NCBI RefSeq assembly: GCF_014863545.1
Contig: NZ_CP062260.1
Coordinates: forward strand, 496,001-560,000
Length of the DNA stretch: 64,000 nt
DNA from: Paenibacillus sp. JNUCC32
Lineage (GTDB): Bacteria; Bacillota; Bacilli; Paenibacillales; Paenibacillaceae
Reading direction: 5' to 3'
Within the stretch, counting starts at the first letter, position 1; each line of letters begins with the position of its first letter. This document shows, piece after piece, positions 8,607 through 16,679 of the stretch. The notes beneath the pieces are model-generated. The model was given only the letters and a program-made list of their open reading frames with translations, was not told where the DNA came from and did not search any database. The position numbers and the translations under genes are program-made.

Positions 8607-8870
8607 ATGAATCCAGCTCTTGTTGCGAATGGGGCGAAGCATCCCTATGCAGGCATGTGGGTTACGAAGGACGGATATATCCGCCACGAGCTCCTCCCGA
8701 ACGGGCGTTATGATGAAGCAAGAGGACCGCGGCAAAGCGCCTATCAAGGCCGCTATTTCATGGAAGGCGATCACATCGAATATGTGGATGATACCGGGTT
8801 CACGGCCGACGGCGATTTTCGGGACGGCGTTCTCTATCATGCCGGAATGGTATTGTATCGGGAAATCTAA
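8607..8870 (+). CDS. Atu4866-domain protein
   Basis: A small 87-residue protein, likely cytoplasmic (no signal peptide). The pattern HPYAGMWVTKDGYIRHELLP, YDEARGPRQSAYQGRYFMEG, HIEYVDDTGFTADGDF and LYHAGMVLYR matches the Atu4866 family, a small beta-rich fold of unknown role. The RBS GAAGAGGAGG precedes the ATG. It lies 69 bp before the short-chain dehydrogenase and opposite the AraC_N regulator, a trio often kept together. A function in the same redox or detoxification response is an inference from context. Confidence 0.8.
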   Translation: MNPALVANGAKHPYAGMWVTKDGYIRHELLPNGRYDEARGPRQSAYQGRYFMEGDHIEYVDDTGFTADGDFRDGVLYHAGMVLYREI

Positions 8871-8939
8871 CATTGTGTCATGGCAAAAATGCGGAATGGA
8901 TTTGGAAATACAGAACAGGAACGGGAGGAGCGTTGTTGC

Positions 8940-9680
8940 ATGTCTAGCGTAAAAGGAAAAGTCGTGGCCATTACAGGCGCGAGCAGCGGGATCGGCGAAG
9001 CGGCGGCCCGGCTGCTCGCTCAGCATGGCGCACATGTGGTGCTCGGGGCGAGAAGAACGGACAGGCTGGAGAAGCTGGCTGCCGCATTGAATGGGGAAGG
9101 CGGCTCAGCCGTTTACCAATCGCTGAATGTCGTTCATCTCGATCAGATGGAATCCTTCATCGACTTGGCGGTGAGCCGGTTCGGGCGGGTGGATGTCATC
9201 CTCAACAATGCAGGCGTCATGCCTCTATCGCCCTTGGAAGCCTTGAAGGTGGACGAATGGAACCGGATGATCGACGTGAACGTCCGCGGCGTCCTGCATG
9301 GCATTGCGGCAGGGCTGCCGGTGATGCAGAAGCAGGGCTTAGGTCAATTTATCAATATCGCTTCCATCGGTGCGTATGAGGTATCGCCTACCGCGGCCGT
9401 TTATTGTGCCACCAAGCATGCGGTTCGCGCAATCTCGGAGGGGCTGCGACAGGAGGTCGGGAGCAAAGGTATCCGGGTTACGCAAATATCGCCGGGCGTG
9501 ACGGAGTCGGAGCTGGCCGACAGCATTTCCGATGATACGGCCAGACAAGTCATGAAGGAGTATCGAAGAATATCGATCCCGGCGATATCGATTGCGCAAG
9601 CGATTGTGTATGCCATCGAGCAGCCGCCGGAAGTCGATGTGAATGAAATCATCATTAGGCCAACTGCATCAGGGAGCTAA
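8940..9680 (+). CDS. Short-chain dehydrogenase/reductase (SDR)
   Basis: A 246-residue classical SDR. The cofactor motif TGASSGIG is at residues 12-19, NNAG near 89-92, catalytic Ser142 sits in INIASIG, and Tyr155/Lys159 in YCATK. Basic residues after the second strand (GARRTDR) favour NADP(H). It probably reduces a carbonyl compound; the substrate is open. The ATG at 8940 has GGGAGGAG at 9-nt spacing, so an in-frame ATG 60 bases upstream is not the start. It is probably co-transcribed with the Atu4866 gene and closed by a hairpin terminator at once after its stop. Confidence 0.92.
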   Translation: MSSVKGKVVAITGASSGIGEAAARLLAQHGAHVVLGARRTDRLEKLAAALNGEGGSAVYQSLNVVHLDQMESFIDLAVSRFGRVDVILNNAGVMPLSPLEALKVDEWNRMIDVNVRGVLHGIAAGLPVMQKQGLGQFINIASIGAYEVSPTAAVYCATKHAVRAISEGLRQEVGSKGIRVTQISPGVTESELADSISDDTARQVMKEYRRISIPAISIAQAIVYAIEQPPEVDVNEIIIRPTASGS

Positions 9681-9686
9681 CGAATC

Positions 9687-9717
9687 AGCTGTTGAGTTCA
9701 ATCTCAACAGCTTTTTA
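9687..9717 (+). terminator. Rho-independent terminator after SDR
   Basis: AGCTGTTGAG and CTCAACAGCT form a perfect 10-bp stem with a 6-nt loop, followed by TTTT. It overlaps the region that would have held the start of the VOC relic. Confidence 0.9.
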
Positions 9718-9880
9718 TGATGGAAGGATTTGTTATGCTTTTTATCAAGATGTGTTGGGACTGGATATGATCATGGCTCACGGCTGGATCACTACTTATG
9801 GCTCGCAGGAGAAGATCGTTCAGATCAGCTTTGCTTCCGAGGGGGGCGGCGAAGCCGGCAGCTCTCTGCTAAGACTCTGA
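9712..9880 (+). pseudogene. VOC (glyoxalase-like) gene remnant
   Basis: One frame reads FYDGRICYAFYQDVLGLDMI, then HGWITTYGS, then VQISFASEGG, then a stop near 9880. The FYQDVLGL and HGWITTYGS segments are the first strands and helix of a small VOC-family protein. The C-terminal half, which would carry the second metal-binding side, is missing and no proper start or ribosome binding site exists. The fragment follows directly on the SDR terminator. It is probably a decayed gene once linked to the same stress locus. Confidence 0.6.
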
Positions 9881-9919
9881 TTCGCCCTCTTTACCTATGG
9901 ATGATGAGATATGTTATAC

Positions 9920-9936
9920 TGTTTATAATATAAACA
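9920..9936. promoter_or_regulatory. TetR operator, perfect palindrome
   Basis: TGTTTATAATATAAACA is symmetrical apart from its central base and covers a TATAAT -10-like box 41 bp before the TetR gene at 9977. The ACTGTTTAT half recurs twice in the promoter of the drug-exporter genes (12764-12813), which points to one regulator for both. Confidence 0.75.
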
Positions 9937-9976
9937 ATTATTATCAGATGCAAGGATGCAGAAAGGAAACATGATC

Positions 9977-10777
9977 ATGTCTAATGATGAGACGATAGAT
10001 CCGGATATTGGATCCAAGCTGCCCAGAGGGGCGGCTCTCAGCTGGGGATTGGTTAAGCCGCCGCAGCGGGGACCGAAACGGGAGATGAGCCTTTCCCAGA
10101 TTGTAGATACGGCCATCGACATCGCCGATAAAGAAGGGCTTTCAGCTGTCTCCATGAATCGAATTGCGTCCACTTTGGGTTTTACCGCCATGTCGCTGTA
10201 CCGGTACATATCCAGCAAGGACGACCTTTTGGTGCTGATGCAGAACGCCGCGTGCGATATTCCCATTCCGGCGGAAGATTCTGCTGACTGGCGCGAGAAT
10301 ATGCGGGTCTACGTCAAATCGACGATGCAGGTATTCCGGGATCACCCCTGGTTCGGAGACATTCCGATTACGGGTATTCCCATTACGCCGAACAATCTGC
10401 GATTTATCGATTGGGGTCTGCGGTTCATGAAGGATCTTCCGCTGAATGATTATGAGCGGATGTCCTTGATTCTCTTGTTAAGCAATTATGCCAGAACGAG
10501 CGGCATGATGCAGCGGGATATGGACCGCGCCATACAGGCAGGCTCCACCCCGGAACAGTTCAGTGGACTCGATTATACGGAAGCGCTGAAACAGCTTATG
10601 AAGCCGGATCGGTTTCCGTTCCTGTACCCGGTTGTGATGTCGGGGGTCTATACGGAAGACAGCGAGGAAGTGAATCCGATAGGTAATGACATTGATTTCG
10701 GGTTAGAACGCATTTTGGATGGCATCGAGCAATATTTTCAAGCCAAGAAACAACAGGAACCCTCGGACAAGCCATGA
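9977..10777 (+). CDS. TetR-family repressor with TetR_C-type ligand domain
   Basis: A 266-residue repressor. A 35-residue leader (including PPQRGPKREMSLSQIVDTAI) precedes the DNA-binding domain, whose helix-turn-helix is GLSAVSMNRIASTLGFTAMS followed by LYRYISSKDDLL. The large C-terminal domain is of the tetracycline-repressor type, usual for drug-efflux repressors. The ATG at 9977 has AAGGA about 9 nt before it; an ATG two codons upstream is too close. Its own promoter holds the palindrome at 9920-9936, and matching half-sites lie in the promoter of the DrrAB-like exporter at 12737, so it probably represses both. The drug ligand is unknown. A terminator follows. Confidence 0.9.
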   Translation: MSNDETIDPDIGSKLPRGAALSWGLVKPPQRGPKREMSLSQIVDTAIDIADKEGLSAVSMNRIASTLGFTAMSLYRYISSKDDLLVLMQNAACDIPIPAEDSADWRENMRVYVKSTMQVFRDHPWFGDIPITGIPITPNNLRFIDWGLRFMKDLPLNDYERMSLILLLSNYARTSGMMQRDMDRAIQAGSTPEQFSGLDYTEALKQLMKPDRFPFLYPVVMSGVYTEDSEEVNPIGNDIDFGLERILDGIEQYFQAKKQQEPSDKP

Positions 10778-10828
10778 TGTCGGCCAAGTTACGGGGCTTG
10801 GTCGATCCAAAAAGTGCAGCAACAGCCG

Positions 10829-10870
10829 AGCAAAAAAAACGATCCTCTCATGAGGATCGTTTTTTTTGCT
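10829..10870. terminator. Bidirectional terminator after TetR
   Basis: The near-perfect palindrome AGCAAAAAAAACGATCCTC/GAGGATCGTTTTTTTTGCT has eight-base A and T runs on its two sides. It can stop transcription from the TetR gene and from the convergent exporter genes. The 188 bp between it and 11059 show no gene. Confidence 0.9.
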
Positions 10871-11058
10871 GATTGAGTCGGCCCAAGCCCGACTTGTTCA
10901 GCGCCCGGTTGGTTGGTATCGTTCCGGCCGGACTTTCATTAACGTTAGTTACGGGGGTACTGGTGGAATGACCGACTATGAGATAGGAAGGACACGGCAG
11001 CCTTTTGGAATCGGATGGAGTATCCTTCGCGCGCCCTTAGTAAAGCAGCCACCCGTAT

Positions 11059-11856
11059 TTAGCGTCGTCCGGCTTTCCTCTTAAACGTCCACATGCTCCA
11101 TACCATCGAGCCGATCAGGATGAACAGGCACCATCCGATCGCCCAGCCGATCTGATCCTGGATGGAGCCTCCCGTCAGTAATCCGCGAATGGATTCGATG
11201 ACCGGCGTAATCGGCTGGTTGCTTGCGATCCCTTGCAGCCAAGCCGGCATCGTCTCGGTGGGAACGAAAGCACTGGAGAGGTAAGGGAGAAAGAGCAGGA
11301 TGAATCCATAACTGCTGGCCGCTGCCGGACTGCCTGCAACGAGACCGATAGCGGCGTAGAGCCAGGTGAAGGCAAAGATGAAGAGCGCGATCAAGCCGAT
11401 GGCGAGTATCCAATCCATAAGCCCTGCTGATGGCCTGAATCCAACGAGCAGAGCCACTGCGATAACAACGCCTGTCGCAAGCATGTTCCGGGCAAGGCTG
11501 GCGACCACATGCCCCGTGATGACACTCAAGCTTTGAATGGGCATCGTGCGGAAGCGGTCAATGATGCCATTGGTCATATCCTGGGAGACGTCGACGGCCG
11601 TGCTGGACGATCCGAAGCCGGCGCATAGCAGGATGATCCCCGGAACCACGTAGTTAACATACTGTCCGCTGGGATCGAGGGCACCGCCAAATACATAGGT
11701 GAACAGCAGCATCAGCATGATCGGCAGCACCATTGCCGTTATCATCGCCTCCGCGTTGCGGATGCTGTGACGCAGGCTGCGGCCGATAAAGACAGACTGG
11801 GTAACTGCTAAGGACGTTGTTTTTGTTTTCGTAGCCGTTGCCGTTGCTCTTATCAT
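11059..11856 (-). CDS. ABC-2-type drug exporter permease (DrrB-like)
   Basis: A 265-residue membrane protein with six predicted spans. The segment NGIIDRFRTMPIQSLSVITG and the long hydrophobic stretch YVNYVVPGIILLCAGF match the DrrB/ABC-2 permease family, which forms the membrane part of antibiotic and daunorubicin-type exporters. The ATG at 11856 overlaps the stop of the ATPase gene by 4 bp (ATGA), so translation is coupled. The pair exports a hydrophobic compound or antibiotic (inference). Repression by the TetR at 9977 is supported by shared operator motifs. Confidence 0.88.
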   Translation of the reverse strand: MIRATATATKTKTTSLAVTQSVFIGRSLRHSIRNAEAMITAMVLPIMLMLLFTYVFGGALDPSGQYVNYVVPGIILLCAGFGSSSTAVDVSQDMTNGIIDRFRTMPIQSLSVITGHVVASLARNMLATGVVIAVALLVGFRPSAGLMDWILAIGLIALFIFAFTWLYAAIGLVAGSPAAASSYGFILLFLPYLSSAFVPTETMPAWLQGIASNQPITPVIESIRGLLTGGSIQDQIGWAIGWCLFILIGSMVWSMWTFKRKAGRR

Positions 11857-12737
11857 ACAATTCCCTCCATTTTCTTGTCGGTAAGCGACAGGAATACATC
11901 ATCCATATTGGGTCTGTGAAGACTTACGCGCGTCTCATTCGGGAGCAAGCGTATGAACTCCTGAAGCGTATGTGCGACGTCGCCGATGCTGCCGCTTGTC
12001 GGAATCCTGTGGATCACTTCGTCACGTGCGTCGCGAAGCTCCAGCATTTCACCACCGACCCGGGTCTTCAGCTCGGCCGGACTACCTTCAGCCACGATTC
12101 GTCCCCCATCCAGAACCGCAATCCGGTCCGCGAGCTGGTCGGCTTCCTCCAAATACTGCGTGGTCAGCAGGATGGTGATGCCTTGGCTTTTCAATTGAAG
12201 GATGATATCCCACAGCGCACGGCGGCTGCGCGTATCAAGTCCTGTGGTCGGTTCATCGAGGAACAACACGGGCCGCGGTACGACAAGGCTGATCGCCAGA
12301 TCAAGCCGTCTCTTCATCCCGCCGGAATACGTCTTCACGCGCTTGGCCGCCGCGGCCGCCAGATCGAAGTGCTCCAACAGCTCGGCGGTTCTCCGCCCGG
12401 CTTCCGCCGCGGATAGACCCGACAGCCTGCATATCATCCAGAGGTTTTCTTCGGCGGTCAGCACTTCGTCAACGGCCGCGAACTGGCCGGTCAGACTGAT
12501 GGACTGCTGAACCTCCTGCTTGTGATCGCGGAGATCGAACCCGTTGATCCTCACGCTCCCGACATCGGGCGTCACCAACGTGGACAGGATGTGAATCAAG
12601 GTTGTTTTGCCGGCCCCATTAGGACCGAGAAGAGCAAATACGTTTCCTTGCGGCACGCTCAGATCGATCCCGTCCAGAACGGTCTGGTGCCCAAAGCTTT
12701 TGCGAAGCTGACGAATTTCAACAGCATAGGTAATCAT
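11853..12737 (-). CDS. ABC drug exporter ATP-binding protein (DrrA-like)
   Basis: A 294-residue ATPase. Walker A is GPNGAGKTT (near residue 40), the signature is YSGGMKRRL, and Walker B plus D-loop is [13 protein letters not shown]. The C-terminal extension (GRIVAEGSPAELKTRVGGEM and beyond) is the DrrA-type regulatory tail. The ATG at 12737 has AAAGGAG 11 nt before it; a longer in-frame start is not preceded by one. The promoter (-35 TTGCAC at 12818-12823, -10 TATACT at 12795-12800, 17-bp spacer, minus strand) contains a TetR half-site, and a second copy follows the start point. Confidence 0.92.
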   Translation of the reverse strand: MITYAVEIRQLRKSFGHQTVLDGIDLSVPQGNVFALLGPNGAGKTTLIHILSTLVTPDVGSVRINGFDLRDHKQEVQQSISLTGQFAAVDEVLTAEENLWMICRLSGLSAAEAGRRTAELLEHFDLAAAAAKRVKTYSGGMKRRLDLAISLVVPRPVLFLDEPTTGLDTRSRRALWDIILQLKSQGITILLTTQYLEEADQLADRIAVLDGGRIVAEGSPAELKTRVGGEMLELRDARDEVIHRIPTSGSIGDVAHTLQEFIRLLPNETRVSLHRPNMDDVFLSLTDKKMEGIV

Positions 12738-12763
12738 GAACCGAACATCTCCTTTAAATAATT

Positions 12764-12823
12764 GTGTATTATATAAACAGTTTAATTGATAATTAGTATA
12801 TTGCATAAACAGTTATTGTGCAA
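12764..12823 (-). promoter_or_regulatory. Exporter promoter with two TetR-type operator copies
   Basis: Read on the minus strand, TTGCAC and TATACT are separated by 17 bp; the spacer carries ACTGTTTATGC. Two 18-mers, ACTGTTTATGCAATATAC (12796-12813) and ACTGTTTATATAATACAC (12764-12781), match at 15 of 18 positions. Both share ACTGTTTAT with the palindrome in front of the TetR gene at 9920. Confidence 0.7.
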
Positions 12824-12884
12824 TACGATTTTTTTGCGTTTTGAAAACGGCATGATGATCTTGGGAGGACGAGGCGTCCGTACA

Positions 12885-12926
12885 TAAAAAAGCCTGACGC
12901 GATGTAACAAAACATCGAGTCAGGCT
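12885..12926 (-). terminator. Terminator after alpha-L-fucosidase
   Basis: AGCCTGACGCGATGT pairs with ACATCGAGTCAGGCT (one mismatch). On the minus strand the stem is followed by TTTTTT, as expected downstream of the fucosidase stop at 12964. Confidence 0.88.
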
Positions 12927-12963
12927 CTTATAGGGATTAGTTCATGTATAAGCGATCTTATCG

Positions 12964-14313
12964 TTACGAACGATCCGATTCGTCATAAAGCTCCAGTTCA
13001 ATGACGGTATTGCGTTTGTCGGGGAGCGGATAGGTAAAGTGTTCGGGACGCGCGAAGTTCACGAATGCGTCCTCGACGAATTCGGCGGCGCTCCATGGGC
13101 GGCTGAGGAACAATTCGTATCCGTCCGCGAGCAGCCGGGCCTTCTTCACCTTGTCGGCCATGCCGATGAGATTGATCGGTCCGATGGACTCCTCAAAGAC
13201 GTGGGCATAGAGTGTATTGCCTTTTTGGGTATAACGACCCCACTCCGGTTTCGGATAATCGGCAGCCGCGCAGCCATAGATGCTGTCTCCGTTCTTGCTC
13301 ATCCAGTCGCCGATCTCCTCCAGCACGTCGAGGCTTTCCTTCGGGATGGAGCCTTTCGCGTCAGGACCGACGTTCAACAGCATGTTGCCGTTCTTGCTGA
13401 CGCATTCCACCAGCTTGCGGATGATGGTGGTTGCCGATTTGTAATTGCGGTCAGCTGCGGCATAGCCCCAGTTGTTGTTCAGCGTAATACAGGCTTCCCA
13501 TGGAATCGGGGCACCTGTCTGGTCCACAACCCCGTGCGGCGGAATGATCTGTTCCGGCGACGCGAAGTCGCCGCTGTATACGGACGGATCGGTGGTATAG
13601 ATGCTGCCCCCGCTCTCGCCGCTTCCCTCCAGCCGATTGTCGATAAGAATGTGCGGCTGAAGCTGGCGGATCATTTTCATCAGCTCGGTGGCCCGCCACA
13701 CCTCGCCGCGCATGTTATCATAAGAGAAGTCAAACCACATGATATCGAGTTTGCCGTAGCCTGTGAGCAGCTCACGCACTTGTCCATGCATGTAATCCAG
13801 GTATCGGTCGAAGTTTTTCGGATCGCGCTTGAAGGCTTCGTTCGCCCGCATCGGGTGAATCCGGTCTCCATAAGCCGGGTAGTCCTCATGATACCAGTCG
13901 ATCAGCGAGAAATAGAGGCCGACTTTAAGGCCTTCTTCACGGAAAGCTTCCAGAAATTCCTGCACGAGATCCCGGCCGGCTTTGGTATTCGTTGACTTAT
14001 ATTCCGTCAGCTTGCTGTCGAACAAACAGAATCCGTCATGATGCTTGGCCGTCAGCACCGCATATTTCATGCCTGCTTTCTTGGCCGCTTTGGCCCACTC
14101 CCGAGGATTATAGTCAACGGGATCAAATTCATCGAAATAGGCCTGATAGTCCTCGATGCTCATTTGTTCCGTGCTTCGGAGCCATTCGCCTCGGGCCGGG
14201 ATAGAGTAAAGCCCCCAGTGAATGAACATGCCGAAACGGTCGTTCTGGAACCATTGCACGCGCTGGTTTCGATCATGGATGACTTGATTGGTTGGAGTGG
14301 TAGTCGTTGTCAT
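12964..14313 (-). CDS. Alpha-L-fucosidase, GH29
   Basis: A 449-residue glycoside hydrolase. The N-terminal WFQNDRFGMFIHWGLYSIPA, LTAKHHDGFCLFDSK and VGLYFSLIDWYHEDYP are classical GH29 segments, and the nucleophile is Asp195 in IMWFDFSYD. It removes terminal L-fucose from glycans by a retaining mechanism. No signal peptide is visible, so it probably acts inside the cell on imported fuco-oligosaccharides. A short C-terminal beta domain (about residues 350-449) follows the barrel. The ATG has CGGAGG at good spacing. It is divergent from an AraC regulator at 14433, which probably activates it in response to the sugar. Confidence 0.93.
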   Translation of the reverse strand: MTTTTTPTNQVIHDRNQRVQWFQNDRFGMFIHWGLYSIPARGEWLRSTEQMSIEDYQAYFDEFDPVDYNPREWAKAAKKAGMKYAVLTAKHHDGFCLFDSKLTEYKSTNTKAGRDLVQEFLEAFREEGLKVGLYFSLIDWYHEDYPAYGDRIHPMRANEAFKRDPKNFDRYLDYMHGQVRELLTGYGKLDIMWFDFSYDNMRGEVWRATELMKMIRQLQPHILIDNRLEGSGESGGSIYTTDPSVYSGDFASPEQIIPPHGVVDQTGAPIPWEACITLNNNWGYAAADRNYKSATTIIRKLVECVSKNGNMLLNVGPDAKGSIPKESLDVLEEIGDWMSKNGDSIYGCAAADYPKPEWGRYTQKGNTLYAHVFEESIGPINLIGMADKVKKARLLADGYELFLSRPWSAAEFVEDAFVNFARPEHFTYPLPDKRNTVIELELYDESDRS

Positions 14314-14432
14314 GGATTCAAACCTCCGATTCTTGGAATTGTCGAGTTTGATTTTAACAAGAATGTGTTAGTATGAATAGATAATTACTTAACTCCGACG
14401 GGTATTATAATAACTTTAGAGGATAATTGAAG

Positions 14433-15260
14433 ATGAAGAATGAACGAAATGAACATGAAGCCATTCAGCAGATGCTCCTGAACATGCAGGTTCAGATCTG
14501 GGAGGCCGAAAGAACGCAGTGCTGGCCGGAATGGAAGGAATTCGACTACACCGTGTCGTACAACAAGCTCTATTTTATCCTGGATGGGGAAGGGTGGGTG
14601 AAGATCGGCGATGAGGAGCTGTATCCCGTACCGGGTCAATTGGTTCTGATGCCGGCACGGACGCGGCAATCCTACTCTGTCATCAGCGGCCGTCCCTATC
14701 TTAAATACTGGTCTCACTTCTCGGCGACCGTGGGCGATTCCGATGTGTTTTCCTGGCTGAACGTGCCCCATTGCTACGATTTGTCGGGGAACGCGGAGAT
14801 GCCGGCATTATTCCAGCAGCTCGTCGATGCGCATCGTTCCGATACCCTCGCCGCGCGATTGAGGGAAAAGTCCGTGATGCTGGACATTCTCTCCCGCGTG
14901 TTCGAACACCAGCAGCCGCAGATTCATGCGGACAAAATGGAGGATATGGGCAGGCTCCACAAAGTGCAGCAGTACATCAAAAATCATCTGCATGAGGAAA
15001 TTACGCTGGAGCAGATGGCGGGAACGCTGCATTTGCACCCGAATTATTTTATTAAGTATTTCAAACGGCATTTCGGAATCACGCCGCAAAAATATTTAAG
15101 CCTCAAACGGATGGAGCAGGCCAAACTCATGCTGAGGACGACGTCTCTAAGCATCAAGGAAATTGCGGATGCCACCGGCTTTGAATCGGCGAACTATTTC
15201 TCGAAAACCTTTCGGAAAGAGGTAGGCTACAGCCCTTCGGAATATCGTAACAATATATAG
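14433..15260 (+). CDS. AraC-family regulator with cupin sensor domain
   Basis: A 275-residue regulator. The N-terminal cupin (about residues 20-100; DYTVSYNKLYFILDGEGWVK, YPVPGQLVLMPARTRQSYSV) is the ligand pocket, and the C-terminal HTH pair (about 170-272) contains HPNYFIKYFKRHFGITPQKY and GFESANYFSKTFRKEVGYSP. This arrangement is typical of sugar-sensing activators. Its neighbour on the opposite strand is a GH29 fucosidase, so L-fucose or a fucoside is the probable signal (inference). The ATG at 14433 has GAGG about 10 nt before it; the TTG two codons upstream is too close. Confidence 0.9.
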   Translation: MKNERNEHEAIQQMLLNMQVQIWEAERTQCWPEWKEFDYTVSYNKLYFILDGEGWVKIGDEELYPVPGQLVLMPARTRQSYSVISGRPYLKYWSHFSATVGDSDVFSWLNVPHCYDLSGNAEMPALFQQLVDAHRSDTLAARLREKSVMLDILSRVFEHQQPQIHADKMEDMGRLHKVQQYIKNHLHEEITLEQMAGTLHLHPNYFIKYFKRHFGITPQKYLSLKRMEQAKLMLRTTSLSIKEIADATGFESANYFSKTFRKEVGYSPSEYRNNI

Positions 15261-15263
15261 CAA

Positions 15264-15307
15264 AAAAGAGGCTGCTCCTGAATTTCGATTCGGGAACGGC
15301 CTCTTTT
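15264..15307. terminator. Bidirectional terminator
   Basis: AAAAGAGGC and GCCTCTTTT close a stem around an imperfect inner hairpin; runs of A and T flank it. It ends both the AraC gene and the convergent DinB-WYL-monooxygenase cluster. Confidence 0.8.
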
Positions 15308-15330
15308 ATTCCTAACCGGAATTGAATTGC

Positions 15331-15618
15331 CTAAAACCCTTTGCCTCCAAGCGGCTTAAGCCTGAGCGGCTCTGCGCCGGCAATCAGCGCCCGCCCGGAC
15401 GTATCCGCTCCCTGCAAGGAAGAGGCATGCGCGTCTTGGCTGCTCCACAATTCCGTGACCCATACGGCATTCGGATCGCTGTCCGAGACGTTGACGATAT
15501 AAAGCTCACAGTCTTCGTTATCGCGAAGCATCGCGGCTGCTTCAAGCAGGATCTCCGCAAGTTCATCCCGTTTGCCCGGATGGGCGATCAGTTTCCCGTA
15601 CATTGCAAATTTCTCCAT
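15331..15618 (-). CDS. ABM-domain monooxygenase-like protein
   Basis: A 95-residue ferredoxin-like protein of the antibiotic-biosynthesis-monooxygenase (ABM/YgiN) family. MYGKLIAHPGKRDELAEILL forms the first strand and helix, and CELYIVNVS...AVWVTELWSSQDAHASS matches the family core. Members act as dimers on quinones, haem or polyketides, and many have unknown substrates. The ATG at 15618 has AGGAAGG 9 nt before it; the ATG three codons upstream is too close. It starts 5 bp after the WYL regulator stop, so the two are co-transcribed. Confidence 0.85.
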   Translation of the reverse strand: MEKFAMYGKLIAHPGKRDELAEILLEAAAMLRDNEDCELYIVNVSDSDPNAVWVTELWSSQDAHASSLQGADTSGRALIAGAEPLRLKPLGGKGF

Positions 15619-15623
15619 GGGTA

Positions 15624-16616
15624 TCATCCTTCCTTTTTGGTCATGCCGATTAACATGCGTTCGTAATGGAGTGCCAAGCTTGTCGTGATCTCGGACAGTT
15701 TCAGGACGAGCGAAGCTGGCTCCAGAATGGTTAAAGCTTTGCCGTAGGGGAGAAGGAAGTAGGGCACATAGGACGTCAGCGAAGACGTGTCCAGCCCGAA
15801 ACGAGCCTCGCCATCATGACGCGATACGAGGGTATGCCCAAACAACCAATGCTGGCTCAATTCATTCAGAACATGCTCGTGGGCTTGGATGACAACATCG
15901 ACCAGGGGTTCCGTGCTGCGTGGATCCGGGAGAAGACTGCCAAGCAAGACATCCTTGGCAGAAAAATCAACGGGCCGCTCAAAGACCAGGTCTGTCGTCT
16001 CCAGACCGAGGATCCGGTCCACGCGAAAATTGCGAATCTCTTGGCGCAGACGGCAGTAGCCCGCAGCATACCATTGGCCTTTCCAATGGATAATGCCGTA
16101 GGGATCGAAGTCTCGGACGGTTCCGGCGCCTTCCCGGCCCTTCGAATACGTCATCTTCAGGGTTTGTCCCTGTGCCGCGGCATTCTCCAGCGTCTGCAGC
16201 AGCGGGCGAAGCCCGTCATGGACCGGAGGCTGCAAAACCGCGATGCCGCTGCTGTGCCGTTCGATCTGATGAAGCTGCTCCTCGTTCGTATAAAGCTTCA
16301 GCTTGCCGATCGCCCGCTCCAGCGCGTCCGTGAACGGATAGCCGGTTTCTTTGGCAAAAATCGAGGCATGCACCAAAGCCTTCTGCTCTTCCGCATCAAA
16401 CATCAGCGGGGACTCGGCGAACGGTCCGAGAATCCGAAAGCCGCCGTTCGGCCCGGAATCGGCGATGATGGGCGCGCCGCTGGCGCATAACGAATCGATG
16501 CAGCGGTACACCGTTCGAACATGGATTTCCAGCTCATCGGCGATTTGCTGCGCGGTCATCTTTTTGCCCGAGCGAAGCATCCACAGGATCGACAGCATAT
16601 TATCCGCTTTGGACAT
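15624..16616 (-). CDS. WYL-domain transcriptional regulator (YafY-like)
   Basis: A 330-residue regulator. The N-terminal winged HTH is NMLSILWMLRSGKKMTAQQI followed by ADELEIHVRTVYRCIDSLCA; a WYL domain lies in the middle (YGIIHWKGQWYAAGYCRLRQ, NFRVDRILGLE, about residues 165-205), and a C-terminal WCX extension follows. WYL domains bind nucleic acid or ligand and tune many stress loci. The ATG is at 16616, after AAGGAAGGAG. It is followed directly by the ABM gene and preceded by a DinB gene 64 bp away on the same strand. It most probably controls this small cluster. Confidence 0.9.
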   Translation of the reverse strand: MSKADNMLSILWMLRSGKKMTAQQIADELEIHVRTVYRCIDSLCASGAPIIADSGPNGGFRILGPFAESPLMFDAEEQKALVHASIFAKETGYPFTDALERAIGKLKLYTNEEQLHQIERHSSGIAVLQPPVHDGLRPLLQTLENAAAQGQTLKMTYSKGREGAGTVRDFDPYGIIHWKGQWYAAGYCRLRQEIRNFRVDRILGLETTDLVFERPVDFSAKDVLLGSLLPDPRSTEPLVDVVIQAHEHVLNELSQHWLFGHTLVSRHDGEARFGLDTSSLTSYVPYFLLPYGKALTILEPASLVLKLSEITTSLALHYERMLIGMTKKEG

Positions 16617-16679
16617 CAAAACGCGCTCCTTCCTTAGGGACGATCCCGACCGTTTACTTTTAAGTAGATTGTATCTTTT

